DNA of 64,000 nt. Source: Galbitalea sp. SE-J8. GTDB taxonomy: Bacteria > Actinomycetota > Actinomycetes > Actinomycetales > Microbacteriaceae. The position numbers were made by a program, and so were the translations under genes. Within the stretch, counting starts at the first letter, position 1. Every line of letters starts with the position of its first letter. Of this stretch, positions 16,565 to 26,303 are shown piece by piece. Location: positions 1-64,000 of the forward strand of contig NZ_JAUASV010000013.1 in the NCBI RefSeq assembly GCF_030345695.1, in the 5' to 3' direction. The notes beneath the pieces were generated by a model, which did no database searches, had not been told where the DNA came from, and was given only the letters and a program-made list of their open reading frames with translations.

Positions 16565-17200
16565 ATGACGCGTGTGCTCGTCGTCGACAACTACGACTCC
16601 TTCGTCTACACCCTGGACGGCTATCTCCAGCAGCTCGGTGCGGAGACCAGGGTGGTGCGCAACGACTCGTTCCCGGTCGAGGACGTTCCCGCGGTGATCG
16701 CCGGGTACGACGCCGTGCTGCTCTCGCCCGGACCGGGCGCGCCCGCGGATGCCGGCGTCTCGATCCCCATCGTGCACGCCGCGATCGCCACCGGTCAGCC
16801 GTTGCTCGGCGTCTGCCTCGGACACCAGGCGATCGGCGAGGCGCTCGGCGCCACGGTCACCCACGCCGAGGAGCTCATGCACGGCAAGACCTCGCTCGTC
16901 GAGCACGACGGCAGCGCCTTCTACGACGGGGTGCCGCATCCGTTCACCGCGACGCGGTACCACTCGCTCGCGATCGTCGACACGACGGTGCCCGACGACC
17001 TCGTCGTGACCTCGCGCACCGCGGGGGGCGTCATCATGGGCGTGCGGCACGTGACGCGGCCCGTGTTCGGCGTGCAGTTCCACCCGGAGTCGGTGCTCAC
17101 CGAGGGCGGTTACCGGATGCTCGGCAACTGGCTCGCGGTCGCAGGCCTGCCCGAGGCGGCCGAGACCGCGAAGGGGCTCACGCCGCTCGTGCGGCTCTGA
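16565..17200 (+). CDS. trpG: Glutamine amidotransferase, anthranilate/aminodeoxychorismate synthase component II
   Basis: The 211-residue class I glutaminase supplies ammonia for chorismate amination. The catalytic triad is visible as Cys in GVCLGHQ and His and Glu in QFHPESV. DNYDSF at the N-terminus and SPGPGAP (oxyanion region) are typical. In actinobacteria the gene at this place serves p-aminobenzoate (folate) synthesis and is named trpG or pabA. Sequence alone does not separate the two. It converges with pknB, whose stop lies two bases away. Confidence 0.93.
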   Translation: MTRVLVVDNYDSFVYTLDGYLQQLGAETRVVRNDSFPVEDVPAVIAGYDAVLLSPGPGAPADAGVSIPIVHAAIATGQPLLGVCLGHQAIGEALGATVTHAEELMHGKTSLVEHDGSAFYDGVPHPFTATRYHSLAIVDTTVPDDLVVTSRTAGGVIMGVRHVTRPVFGVQFHPESVLTEGGYRMLGNWLAVAGLPEAAETAKGLTPLVRL

Positions 17201-17202
17201 GC

Positions 17203-18960
17203 TCAGCCCGCGGGGGCGGGCGGCGCGCTCGGCGCCGGGGCACCCGCGCACCACGTGAGCGTGATCTTCGCGTGCTGCTTCTGCACCCCGGTGAGCGACT
17301 GCTTCGTGACCGTCGTGCCCGAGCAGGTGTAGTCGGGCACCTGGTCGACGTCGAGCTGGTACTGCGCCCCGCTGAGCAGGGCTGCGGCCTCGGTGATCGG
17401 CCGGCCGGTGACGTCCTCGATGTCGATCTCGCCGTCGGAGACGATGAGCGTGACGGTCGCACCGTCCTCCGCCTGCGATCCCCCCTCCGGGGTCGAGCCC
17501 CGGACGACGTTCGCCTTGATGTTCGGCGAATGGGTCGTCGTGACGTCGTCGCTCACCTGGAAGCCGGCGGCCTCGAGCTTCGCCGTGGCGTCCTCGAGGG
17601 ACAGGTTGATGATGCTCGGCACGGTCACCTGCAGCTTGCCGGTCGACACGTGCACCTCGACGACCTCGCCGCTCTCGACCGTGACCTTCGCGGCGGGCGT
17701 CGTGGACACCACGAAGCCCGCGTCGACAGTGGCGCTCGGTTCGCTCACCTGCCGCACCTGCAGCCCGTGGTCGTCGAGCTGCGCGGACGCGTCCTCGAAC
17801 GACTCGCCGACGACGTCCGGCACGGCGATCGAGTTGTTCGGCACGAAGCTCGTCGTGCTGAACGTGAGGGCCCAGTAGAGCACTGCGATGACCACGACCG
17901 CGACGACGGCGATGCCCCCCCAGATCCAGGCCACCGGCGGGCGCGACTGGCTCGCCCGCGAGCCCGTGCGCGTGCGATCGTCGACCGTGAGCTGGCGCAT
18001 CGTCGCCTCGGCACCCGCGGTGCGGGCCGGATCGACGCCGAACAGGGTCTGGTGGAAGTCCGCGGCGGGGACCGGTCGCTTGATGACGGTCGTGCCCTGG
18101 TCGGCGGCGGTGAGCTGGGCGCGGAACTCGGCGGCCGTCTGGAAGCGCTCGAACCGGTCCTTCGCGATCGCCCGCAGCACGACCGCGTCGAGCGCCGGGG
18201 ACACCCGCGGGTTGATCACGCTGGGGCGAACGGCCTGCTGGTTCACGTGCTGGTAGGCGACGGCGACGGGGTTCTCGCCGACGAACGGCGCACGCCCGGT
18301 GAGCATCTCGAACAGCACGATGCCCGTGGAGTAGAGGTCGGTGCGGGCGTCGATGGCCTCGCCGCGCGCCTGCTCCGGCGAGAAGTACTGCGCCGTGCCG
18401 ACGACCGTGCTCGTCTCGGCGAGGGTCGGGCTCGACTCCGAGACCGCTCGCGCGATGCCGAAGTCCACGACCTTCACCTGACCCGTGCTCGTGATCATCA
18501 CGTTGCCCGGCTTCACGTCACGGTGCACGAGGCCCGCACGGTGCGAGTACTCGAGGGCGACGAGCACCTGCTCGATGATCCCGACGGCCTGGTGGGGATC
18601 CATCGGGCCGCCCGCGATGAGGTCGCTCAGCAGCTTGCCGTCGACGTACTCCATGACGATGAACGGCACCTGCGTCTCACGACCGGTGATCGCATCCCGC
18701 ACCGTCTCCTCGCCCGCGTCGAAGATGCGCACGATCGACGCGTGCGCCATCTTCGCGGCGTCCTGCGCTTCGCGGCGGAACCGGCTGCGGAACGCCGGAT
18801 CGGCGGCGAGGCTCGCTTTCAGGAGCTTGATGGCGACGCGGCGGCCGAGGCGCTCATCCGTTCCGGCGTACACGTCGGCCATGCCGCCGCGTCCGATGAG
18901 GTCGCCGACCTGGTAGCGCCCGGCGAGCACCGTCACGCCCTGCGCTACGCCGTCAACCAC
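17203..18960 (-). CDS. pknB: Serine/threonine protein kinase PknB with PASTA domains
   Basis: The 585-residue membrane kinase senses muropeptides or lipid II and controls growth and division. The kinase domain (residues 1-275) shows the Gly loop GRGGMADV, Lys45, HRDVK (146-150), DFG and an activation loop with several Thr/Ser (TLAETSTVVGTAQY). A juxtamembrane segment leads to one transmembrane helix (about 349-372). Three clear PASTA repeats and a fourth weaker, Cys-containing one follow. The tail is rich in Ala and Pro. The start GTG at 18960 has GGGAGA upstream, and 48 bases separate it from pknA. It is the last gene of the fhaA-pknB operon. Confidence 0.96.
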   Translation of the reverse strand: MVDGVAQGVTVLAGRYQVGDLIGRGGMADVYAGTDERLGRRVAIKLLKASLAADPAFRSRFRREAQDAAKMAHASIVRIFDAGEETVRDAITGRETQVPFIVMEYVDGKLLSDLIAGGPMDPHQAVGIIEQVLVALEYSHRAGLVHRDVKPGNVMITSTGQVKVVDFGIARAVSESSPTLAETSTVVGTAQYFSPEQARGEAIDARTDLYSTGIVLFEMLTGRAPFVGENPVAVAYQHVNQQAVRPSVINPRVSPALDAVVLRAIAKDRFERFQTAAEFRAQLTAADQGTTVIKRPVPAADFHQTLFGVDPARTAGAEATMRQLTVDDRTRTGSRASQSRPPVAWIWGGIAVVAVVVIAVLYWALTFSTTSFVPNNSIAVPDVVGESFEDASAQLDDHGLQVRQVSEPSATVDAGFVVSTTPAAKVTVESGEVVEVHVSTGKLQVTVPSIINLSLEDATAKLEAAGFQVSDDVTTTHSPNIKANVVRGSTPEGGSQAEDGATVTLIVSDGEIDIEDVTGRPITEAAALLSGAQYQLDVDQVPDYTCSGTTVTKQSLTGVQKQHAKITLTWCAGAPAPSAPPAPAG

Positions 18961-19008
18961 TGGTGATCCGTCTCCCGCCGTTCCGGCCGCCAGTGTACCC
19001 GAGCCCGG

Positions 19009-20796
19009 TCAGGGGTTCGGGGTGGCGGGCGGGCTGGGCGGGGTGTCGGTGGGCGGCGTGTCGGTGGGCGGGGTGCTCGGCTGGGTGTCGGTGGGCGGTG
19101 TGCTCGGCGTGTCGACCGGAGCCGGGGTGCCCGTGATCGTGAGCGGGGGCGACACCTTCGACTGCAGTCCGGCGCCGCAGTTCGCATAGTAGGTGAACTG
19201 CACGGTGCCGGGGGTGGTCGCCATCAGGATGTTGACCTGGCGCTGGTCGGGAGGGAAGGTCGACAGCCCGCCCAGGATGGTGCCGCCGCTCCCGCTCACC
19301 TCGACCGTGTAGCTCTGCAGGTCGTAGCCCGGGATGCACTGCACGTACTCGTTCCACCGGACCGTGACCTCGGTGCCGACCTGCGGGCTCGCGGACGGGG
19401 TCACCGAGGCGACGGCGGGGGCCGGCGGGCTCTCGGGGTCGGTGTAGTAGTACACCGTGACCGTCTGGCCCTTGTCGAGCTCCCCGGTGGACGGCGTCCA
19501 CCGGTAGGCCACCTCCGACGTCTCACCGGAGGGCGTGACGTCGCCCGCCGTCCACTTCAGCTCGAGTCCGAGCGAGTCGAGGAGATCCTGGGCCTCATCC
19601 TTGGTCAGACCGTTCAGCTGCTGGAGCTCGGCGGCATCGATCGTCGTGGGCTCGGTCGGCGTGTTCGACGGGGTGCTCTGGGTGGGACGCGGGCTCGACG
19701 ACGAGGGGTTCGGCTCGGGGCTGTTCGGGTTCGCGAGCAACGCGATCACGGCGGCGACGAGCGCGACGACGAGCACGCCGACGAGCGCCACGAGCGGCCA
19801 GGTCCAGGGGCTCCGGCGGCGCGGCTCCTCGGCCGCGGGCTCCGTCAACGGCAGGTTCTGGGTCGCGGGCATCACGCGCGTCGTGGCGGCTCCCGCGCCG
19901 AGCACGGTCGTGGCGGCGGTCGTTCCCGGGCGCGCGGAGCCGAGCACGGCCGGCACGGCGGTCGCCGCGGCCGCGACGTCGCCGCGGCGGAGCGACTGCG
20001 CGGCGCGCGCGAGGTGCTGGGCGGACGCGGGCCGGTCATCCGGTCGCTTCGCGATGCACGAGAACACGAGGTTGCGCACGGGCTCGGCGATCGTCACGGG
20101 CAGCTCGGGTGCGGCCTCGTTGATCTGCGCCATCGCGATCGCCACCTGGCTCTCGCCGGTGAACGGCCGACGGCCGGCGAGAGCCTCGTAGGCGACGATG
20201 CCGAGCGAGTAGATGTCCGTTGCGGGGCTCGCGGGGTGTCCGCTCGCCTGCTCGGGGGACAGGTACTGCACGGTGCCCATCACCTGGCCGGTCGCGGTCA
20301 GCGGCACCTGGTCGGCGATGCGCGCGATGCCGAAGTCGGTGATCTTCACGCGCCCGTCGGGGGTGATGAGCAGGTTGCCGGGCTTGATGTCGCGGTGCAC
20401 GAGGCCCGCGGCGTGCGCGGCCTGCAGGGCGGATGCCGTCTGGGCCACGATGTCGAGCACGCGGTCGGAGGAGAGCACGCGCTCGCGCTCGAGGATGGCG
20501 CTGAGCGCCTCGCCGGGCACGAGCTCCATGACGAGGTAGGCGCTGCCGTCCTCCTCGCCGTAGTCGTAGACGTTGGCGATGCCCTCGTGGTTCACGAGGG
20601 CGGCGTGGCGCGCCTCGGCGCGGAAGCGCTCGAGGAACCCGGGGTCGCCGAGGTATTCGTCCTTGAGGATCTTGATGGCGACGGTGCGACCGATCACCAG
20701 GTCGGTCGCCTCCCAGACCTCGCCCATGCCGCCGATCGCGACCCGGCTCGACAGCTGGTATCGACCACCGAAGGTGAGCCCGCTCGTGGGTCTCAT
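19009..20796 (-). CDS. pknA: Serine/threonine protein kinase PknA with an extracellular PASTA/Ig-like region
   Basis: The 595-residue kinase has the Gly loop IGGMGEVW, Lys42, HRDIK (134-138) and TDFGIARI. One transmembrane helix follows a Thr/Ala-rich juxtamembrane linker (about 335-360). The outer part has a PASTA-like module (LTKDEAQDLLDSLGLEL), an Ig- or fibronectin-like domain (about 460-565) and a Pro-Thr tail. Mycobacterial PknA lacks such a large outer region, so this form may bind a ligand or wall partner directly. The ATG overlaps the pbpA stop (ATGA). It is expected to phosphorylate division proteins together with PknB. Confidence 0.94.
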   Translation of the reverse strand: MRPTSGLTFGGRYQLSSRVAIGGMGEVWEATDLVIGRTVAIKILKDEYLGDPGFLERFRAEARHAALVNHEGIANVYDYGEEDGSAYLVMELVPGEALSAILERERVLSSDRVLDIVAQTASALQAAHAAGLVHRDIKPGNLLITPDGRVKITDFGIARIADQVPLTATGQVMGTVQYLSPEQASGHPASPATDIYSLGIVAYEALAGRRPFTGESQVAIAMAQINEAAPELPVTIAEPVRNLVFSCIAKRPDDRPASAQHLARAAQSLRRGDVAAAATAVPAVLGSARPGTTAATTVLGAGAATTRVMPATQNLPLTEPAAEEPRRRSPWTWPLVALVGVLVVALVAAVIALLANPNSPEPNPSSSSPRPTQSTPSNTPTEPTTIDAAELQQLNGLTKDEAQDLLDSLGLELKWTAGDVTPSGETSEVAYRWTPSTGELDKGQTVTVYYYTDPESPPAPAVASVTPSASPQVGTEVTVRWNEYVQCIPGYDLQSYTVEVSGSGGTILGGLSTFPPDQRQVNILMATTPGTVQFTYYANCGAGLQSKVSPPLTITGTPAPVDTPSTPPTDTQPSTPPTDTPPTDTPPSPPATPNP

Positions 20797-22247
20797 CTGT
20801 TCAGCACCGCCTCAATCACCTTCTTGGCCATCGGCGCGGCAACGAGGTTGCCCCATCCGTTCTGACCCATTCCGCCACCGTTCTCGACCACGACCGCCAC
20901 GGCCACCTGGGGGTTGTCCGCCGGGGCGAAGCCGGTGAACCACAGCGTGTGGGGCAGGTCGCCGCCGTTCTGCGCCGTGCCTGTCTTGCCGGCGACGGAG
21001 ACTCCCTCGATTGTGGCATTGCTCGCCGCCCCGTTGGTGACGCCCTGCACCATGACATCGCGCAGCGCCGCCGCGTTCGCCGCCGTGAGCGGCTGACTGA
21101 ACTCGGTCGGCTGCGGGTCGTCGATGATGCTCAGGTCGGGCGCGATGATCTGGTCGACGAGGGTCGGGTTCATGAGCGTGCCGTTGTTCGCGATCGCAGC
21201 GCTCACGAGCGCCATCTGCAGCGGCGTGACGCGGTCCTCGTACTGGCCGAACGCGCTCAGCATGGTCTGCGGGTCGTCCATTCCCGTCGGGTAGGTGCTC
21301 GCCGTCGCCTTCATCGGGATCTGGAAGCTCTGCCCGAAGCCGAACTTCGCGGCCTCGGCGCCGATCGCATCCTGTCCCAGCTCGAGCCCGAGCTCGGCCA
21401 TCGGGATGTTGCAGGACAGCCGGATGGCCGTGGCGATCGACGCCTTCTCGGTGCCGCCGCAGTCGCCGCCCTCGGCATTGCCGATCGTCGTGGTCGTGCC
21501 CGGCAGGGTGAGCTCGGGCGGGTTGTCGAACTCGCTGTCGACCGTGTACTGGCCGGACTCGAGCGCCGCGGCGCCGACCACGAGCTTGAAGGTCGATCCG
21601 GGGTAGTAGAGGTCGCCGGCGATCGCCCGGTCGATGAGCGGGTCGTCCGGGTTGTCGATGAGCGCCTGGTACTTCGCGAGCACGCTCGAGGTGCTGTGCA
21701 CGGCGAGCTCGTTCGGGTCGTAGGAGTGCTTCGAGACGAGCGCGAGGATGCGCCCGGTCGACGGCTCGACCGCGATCACCGCGCCGTTGTTCTTGCCGAG
21801 CGCGTCGTAGGCCGCCTTCTGCACGGCCGGGTCGATGGTCGTCTCGACGCTCGCGCCCTTCGGGTCCTGCCCGGAGAAGATGCTGCCGACCTGGTCGAAG
21901 AACTGGGCGTTCGCGGTGCCGCTGAGGTAGTCGTTGAGCGCGCTCTCGAGCCCCGCGCTGCCCTGGTTGAGTGTGTAGTAGCCGGTGACCGGGGCGTAGA
22001 GGCGGCCGTGCGGGTACTTCCGCTGGTACTTGAACTGGTCGCGGCTGCGCACCGACTCCGCGATCGGCTCGCCGTCGACGAGGATCGATCCGCGCTGGGC
22101 CGAGTAGCTCGCGTAGAGCGTGCGGATGTTGCGCGCGTCGTTGCGCAGCGCATCCGCCTGCACGACCTGGATGACGCTCGTCGACCCGAACAGGGTGACG
22201 AACATGAGCAGCACGAGGATGCTGACGCGCTTGAGCTCGCGGTTCAC
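20793..22247 (-). CDS. pbpA: Class B penicillin-binding protein (transpeptidase) PbpA
   Basis: The 484-residue protein crosslinks septal or elongation peptidoglycan. One N-terminal transmembrane helix (about 8-28) anchors a pedestal region and the transpeptidase domain. The active-site motifs are STFK (Ser218, Lys221), SCN (278-280) and KTG (421-423). The length fits PbpA of mycobacteria and Streptomyces. The GTG start overlaps the rodA stop by four bases. PbpA works with RodA/FtsW-type polymerases, which explains the coupling. Confidence 0.96.
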   Translation of the reverse strand: MNRELKRVSILVLLMFVTLFGSTSVIQVVQADALRNDARNIRTLYASYSAQRGSILVDGEPIAESVRSRDQFKYQRKYPHGRLYAPVTGYYTLNQGSAGLESALNDYLSGTANAQFFDQVGSIFSGQDPKGASVETTIDPAVQKAAYDALGKNNGAVIAVEPSTGRILALVSKHSYDPNELAVHSTSSVLAKYQALIDNPDDPLIDRAIAGDLYYPGSTFKLVVGAAALESGQYTVDSEFDNPPELTLPGTTTTIGNAEGGDCGGTEKASIATAIRLSCNIPMAELGLELGQDAIGAEAAKFGFGQSFQIPMKATASTYPTGMDDPQTMLSAFGQYEDRVTPLQMALVSAAIANNGTLMNPTLVDQIIAPDLSIIDDPQPTEFSQPLTAANAAALRDVMVQGVTNGAASNATIEGVSVAGKTGTAQNGGDLPHTLWFTGFAPADNPQVAVAVVVENGGGMGQNGWGNLVAAPMAKKVIEAVLNR

Positions 22248-23683
22248 GACAGCGCCTCCCGCGGCTCGACGATCCAGCGCGGCTGGTTGCGCACCGAGTC
22301 GGAGACGCGCAGCAGCAGCGCGGCGATGATCCAGTTGGCGACGAGCGACGAGCCGCCGGCCGCGAGGAACGGCGTGGTGAGACCCGTGAGCGGTATGACG
22401 CGCGTGACGCCGCCGATGACGATGAAGACCTGGAGCGCGATGACGAACGACAGCCCGACGCCGAGCAGGCGGCCGAAGTCGTCCTGCGCCGCGAAGCCGA
22501 TGCGGAAGCCGCGCGACACGAACAGCAGGTAGAGCGCGAGGATCGCGAACAGGCCGATGAGACCGAGCTCCTCGCCGAGGCTCGCGACGATGTAGTCGCT
22601 CTCCGCGAGCGGCACGAGGTCGGGGCGGCCCTGGCCGAGGCCCGTACCGGTGAGGCCGCCGGCGCCGAGGCCGAAGATGCCCTGCACGAGCTGGTAGCTG
22701 CCGCCGGCCGCGTCGTACACGTGGTTGTTGAACGCGTCGAGCCAGTTCGTGATGCGCCCGCCGACGTAGCCGAGCGTCGTGCCCGCGACGTACGCGCCGC
22801 CCGCGAACAGCAGCAGGCCGAGCACGACCCAGCTCGCCCGCCCGGTGCCGACGTAGAGCACGACGAGGAACAGCCCGAAGTAGAGCAGCGACGTGCCGAG
22901 GTCGCGCTGGAAGATGAGCACGAGCATCGACACCGCGAACACCACGAGGAGCGGCCCGAGCGTGCGCGCCCGCGGCAGGCGGATGCCGAGGATGCGGCGC
23001 CCGGTCATCGAGAGCGTGTCGCGGGCCTGCACGAGGTAGGCCGCGAAGAACACCGCGAGCGCGATCTTGGCCAGCTCGCCCGGCTGGAACCGCGCCCCGC
23101 CGATGCCGACCCACAGCTGCGCCCCGTTGATGCGGAGCCCGATGAACGGCAGCATCGGCAGCAGCAGCAGGGCGAGACCGACGAACATCGCCACGAAGCT
23201 GTAGCGCTGCAGCGTGCGGTGGTTGCGCACGACGAGCACGACCGTGATCGCGAGCACCATGGCGATCGCCGTCCAGACGATCTGCTTGATGCTGTTGCCC
23301 GACCAGTCGGTCGTGTGCTCGGCGATGTCGATGCGGTAGATCTCGGCGATGCCGAGGCCGTTGAGCACGGTGACGACGGGCAGGATGAGCGGGTCGGCAT
23401 CCGCTGCCACGACGCGCAGCACGATGTGGAAGACGAGCACGAGGCCGGTGAGCACGGCGCCGAGCGTGAGCAGCGACCAGTCGATGGCGTCGTTCGCGCC
23501 GAGCTGGACGAGCCCGATGGCCGCGACGTCGATCGCGCACGCCAGCACGAGCAGCACGAGCTCGAGGTTGCGCTTGCGTGCCGGCTGCCGCAGCTTGATG
23601 CGGATCGCGCCGGTCAGCTCGCCGATCGTCGTCGTGTGCGGAGAGGTCGTGGTGCCGACGGCCGCGGTGGGCGCGTCGCTCAC
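22244..23683 (-). CDS. rodA: SEDS-family peptidoglycan polymerase RodA/FtsW
   Basis: The 479-residue protein has at least ten hydrophobic helices after a short N-terminal cytoplasmic part. SEDS signatures are present: NGAQLWVGIGGARFQPGELA and FLAAGGSSLVANW near the end. It polymerises lipid II into glycan strands and pairs with the transpeptidase PbpA downstream. The start GTG overlaps the pstP stop (GTGA). Confidence 0.95.
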   Translation of the reverse strand: MSDAPTAAVGTTTSPHTTTIGELTGAIRIKLRQPARKRNLELVLLVLACAIDVAAIGLVQLGANDAIDWSLLTLGAVLTGLVLVFHIVLRVVAADADPLILPVVTVLNGLGIAEIYRIDIAEHTTDWSGNSIKQIVWTAIAMVLAITVVLVVRNHRTLQRYSFVAMFVGLALLLLPMLPFIGLRINGAQLWVGIGGARFQPGELAKIALAVFFAAYLVQARDTLSMTGRRILGIRLPRARTLGPLLVVFAVSMLVLIFQRDLGTSLLYFGLFLVVLYVGTGRASWVVLGLLLFAGGAYVAGTTLGYVGGRITNWLDAFNNHVYDAAGGSYQLVQGIFGLGAGGLTGTGLGQGRPDLVPLAESDYIVASLGEELGLIGLFAILALYLLFVSRGFRIGFAAQDDFGRLLGVGLSFVIALQVFIVIGGVTRVIPLTGLTTPFLAAGGSSLVANWIIAALLLRVSDSVRNQPRWIVEPREALS

Positions 23684-24906
23684 GGCTCGAGCCTCTCGAC
23701 GATGCGCTGGGCCTCCTCGAGCGAACCCGCGCCGATGGTCTGCTTGACCGCGCTGCGTGTGTAACTCGGCAGGTCGGCGATCTGGATCGACGTCTGCTCG
23801 TAGACGTGGTGCAGCGCGATCGGGCCGAGGTCCTGCTGCACGCCCTGGTAGATCGCGACCGTCGTGCCCTGCGCGCCGACGTACCAGCGGGTCTGCGTCC
23901 ACTGGTACGCGCCGACGAGCAGGCCCGCGACGGCGAGCAGGATGACGAGGGTCCAGACGATCCACCAGATCCGGCGGCGCCGGTTGCGGCGTGCATCCTC
24001 CTTGATGAGCTCCTGCAGGTAGGTGTCCGACTCGGGCTCGAAGTGCGAGTCGTCGGGCTTCGTCGCCTTGAGCGGATGCAGCAGCAGCGTCGGCAGGCGC
24101 ACCGGCCGGCGCCCGGTGTCGCCCTCGAACTGCAGCGGGAGCGCGGCCGAGCCGACGATCGCGGGCGGCTCGTGCGCGATCAGTCCGGACTCGTCGATGT
24201 CGACGAGCACGACCGTGACGTTGTCGGGGGCGCCGTGGTCGAGGCTGTCCTTGATGAGCCGATCGGCCGTCGCGCGCGCGCCCGTCACCGTGCCCAGCTC
24301 GTGCGCGATCCGTTCGACGGGCACGTAGCTCGACAGCCCGTCGGAGCAGATCAGCCAGCGGTCGCCCGGCTTCGTCGGGTACTGCGCCGTGTCGATCTCG
24401 GGGCTCGCGTCGACGTCGCCGAGCACGCGCATGAGCACGCTGCGGCGCGGGTGCACCGCGGCCTCCTCCTCGGTGATCCGTCCGGAGTCGACGAGCCGCT
24501 GCACGAAGGTGTGGTCGTGGGTGATCTGCTCGAGCTCGCCGTCGCGCCAGCGGTAGATGCGCGAGTCGCCGATGTGGGCGAGCACGACCGTGGCGCCGAC
24601 GACGACGATGCCGCTCACGGTGGTGCCCATGCCGGTGAGCTCGGGATGGTCGAAGACGGTCTCGGCCATCCGTCCGTTCGCCGAGACGAGGGCCGACGCC
24701 AGGGCGTACTCGGCCTCGTCGGGGGTCGCGTACTCGCGGTCGGTGTCGAGGATGCCGGTGATCGCGATCGCGCTCGCGACGTCGCCGCCGGCGTGGCCGC
24801 CCATGCCGTCGGCGACGACGAACAGGTAGGCCCCGGCGTATCCGGAGTCCTGGTTGTTCGAGCGGATCTTGCCGACGTGCGAGACGGCTGCGCTGTTGGA
24901 CGCCAC
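23680..24906 (-). CDS. pstP: PP2C-family serine/threonine phosphatase PstP
   Basis: The 408-residue membrane phosphatase reverses PknA/PknB phosphorylation. PP2C motifs are in order: RSNNQDS, ADGMGGHAGGD, GDSRIYR, SDGLSSY and DNVTVVLVD. A transmembrane helix (about 315-340) separates the catalytic part from a small outer domain. GTG 24906 is chosen because the protein then begins with ASNSAAVSHVGKIRSNNQ, as in the family, and it lies two bases after the fhaB stop. Confidence 0.95.
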   Translation of the reverse strand: MASNSAAVSHVGKIRSNNQDSGYAGAYLFVVADGMGGHAGGDVASAIAITGILDTDREYATPDEAEYALASALVSANGRMAETVFDHPELTGMGTTVSGIVVVGATVVLAHIGDSRIYRWRDGELEQITHDHTFVQRLVDSGRITEEEAAVHPRRSVLMRVLGDVDASPEIDTAQYPTKPGDRWLICSDGLSSYVPVERIAHELGTVTGARATADRLIKDSLDHGAPDNVTVVLVDIDESGLIAHEPPAIVGSAALPLQFEGDTGRRPVRLPTLLLHPLKATKPDDSHFEPESDTYLQELIKEDARRNRRRRIWWIVWTLVILLAVAGLLVGAYQWTQTRWYVGAQGTTVAIYQGVQQDLGPIALHHVYEQTSIQIADLPSYTRSAVKQTIGAGSLEEAQRIVERLEP

Positions 24907-24908
24907 GC

Positions 24909-25436
24909 CTACCGCCGCAGCTCGAAGCTCGTCGTGCCGATGCGCACCGTGGTGCCGAGCGGCACGAGAGTCGGCACGGCCACCTTCTTGCCGTCGAGGT
25001 AGGTGCCGTTCGTCGAGTCGAGGTCTTGCACGACCCAGCCCTCGGCCCACTTGAGCAGGCGGGCGTGGTAGGTCGAGGTGTAGTCGTCGCGGATGACGAG
25101 ACCGCTCTCGCTCGCGCGGCCGATCGTGAGCTCCTCGCCCTCGAGCGGGATCTCCATGCCCTCCCGCGCGCCGGCCGTGATCACGAGGCGCGTCGCGATC
25201 GCGCCCGGTGCCGACGACGCGGGCTCGCTCGGCGCCGGGCGAGCGGCGGGCGACGCGACGGGGGACGCGGCGGGCGGAACGGATGCGGCGGGGGCGGGGG
25301 CCGCATCCGTCGCCGGCAGCTTGCGCACGCGCTGGCCGAACAGGTCGGTGCGCAGCGCGTAGACGATCGCGAAGACGAACACCCAGAGCAGGGCGAGGAA
25401 GCCGAACCGGAGTACGAGGAGCACGAGTTCGCTCAT
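24909..25436 (-). CDS. fhaB: FHA-domain protein FhaB (FipA)
   Basis: The 175-residue protein has an N-terminal transmembrane helix (about 5-28), an Ala/Pro-rich linker and a C-terminal FHA domain (about 85-175) with TIGRASESG and STNGTYLDG. FHA domains bind phosphothreonine, here probably on PknA/PknB partners. In mycobacteria the homologue links FtsZ and FtsQ under stress. The ATG overlaps the fhaA stop (ATGA). Confidence 0.94.
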   Translation of the reverse strand: MSELVLLVLRFGFLALLWVFVFAIVYALRTDLFGQRVRKLPATDAAPAPAASVPPAASPVASPAARPAPSEPASSAPGAIATRLVITAGAREGMEIPLEGEELTIGRASESGLVIRDDYTSTYHARLLKWAEGWVVQDLDSTNGTYLDGKKVAVPTLVPLGTTVRIGTTSFELRR

Positions 25437-26140
25437 CGACGGGCGCTCCTCTCGCTCCCGGCGCCGCTGCCGGAGGCCGCCTCGGCGAGCACCCGGAACA
25501 CGATGCGGGTGCGGCCGATGTCGACGATGGAGTCCGGCGGCAGCAGGGCCTTCGACACCTTCTGCCCGTTGAGCAGCGAGCCGTTCGTGGAGCCGAGGTC
25601 GGTGACCTGGGCGCGTTCGCCGTCCCAGAGGATCTCGACGTGCTTGCGCGAGATGCTCGTGTCGTCGACGGTGATGTCGGCGTCGGAGCCGCGTCCGATG
25701 ACCACCCGCCCGCGGCCGATGCGGTGGGTCTTGCCGTTGACCTCGAGCACGGGCGTCCAGCGGATGCGGCCGGCGGCCGTCGCGCTGCGCACCTCGACCA
25801 TGCCCTGGCTCAGCCGCTCGGCGGGCTCGAACGCGATGCGCACGGGACCGGGGAAGGTGTAGTGCTGCGCGGCGGCGTGCGACTGCACGAGGCTCGCGAG
25901 CTCGCCCGTGAGGCTGTCGCCCATCGCCGTCATCCGCTCGTAGTCGGCCGGCGAGAGGCGCACGGTGAACTCGTTGGGCACGAGGGTGCGGTCGCGGTCG
26001 ACCGGCGCGGCGCGGGTGTCGAGCTCCCTGCGCAGGGCGCTCGTGATCTCGACCGGCTGCAGACCGCTCTTGAAGGTCTTCGCGAACGCGCCGTTGACGG
26101 CACGCTCGAGACCCCTCTCGAAGCTGTCCAGCAGACCCAC
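25433..26140 (-). CDS. fhaA: FHA-domain protein FhaA
   Basis: This 235-residue protein has an N-terminal DUF3662 domain (GLLDSFERGLERAVNGAF, residues 2-19, to about 125) and a C-terminal FHA domain with IGRGSDADI, SRKHVEI and STNGSLLNG. It is a phosphothreonine-reading adaptor and a substrate of PknB. The mycobacterial protein is over twice as long because of a repeat linker that is absent here. GTG 26140 is chosen because upstream codons read into unrelated sequence and because GAGGGGAG precedes it. It is the first gene of the seven-gene operon. Confidence 0.93.
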   Translation of the reverse strand: MGLLDSFERGLERAVNGAFAKTFKSGLQPVEITSALRRELDTRAAPVDRDRTLVPNEFTVRLSPADYERMTAMGDSLTGELASLVQSHAAAQHYTFPGPVRIAFEPAERLSQGMVEVRSATAAGRIRWTPVLEVNGKTHRIGRGRVVIGRGSDADITVDDTSISRKHVEILWDGERAQVTDLGSTNGSLLNGQKVSKALLPPDSIVDIGRTRIVFRVLAEAASGSGAGSERSARR

Positions 26141-26303
26141 GGGCGTGAGGCTCCCCTCGGCTCGGTACCGGGCCCCGCTGCCGGGCTCGGTTCCTGCGAT
26201 GCTAGCGGAGGCACCATGGCGTGCTCTCCGAGGATCGCGGCGCGAGGTGACGAGTGGCGCTGTGGTAGTCTCGTGCGGCTGATCCCGCGGGGTCGGCTTG
26301 CGC

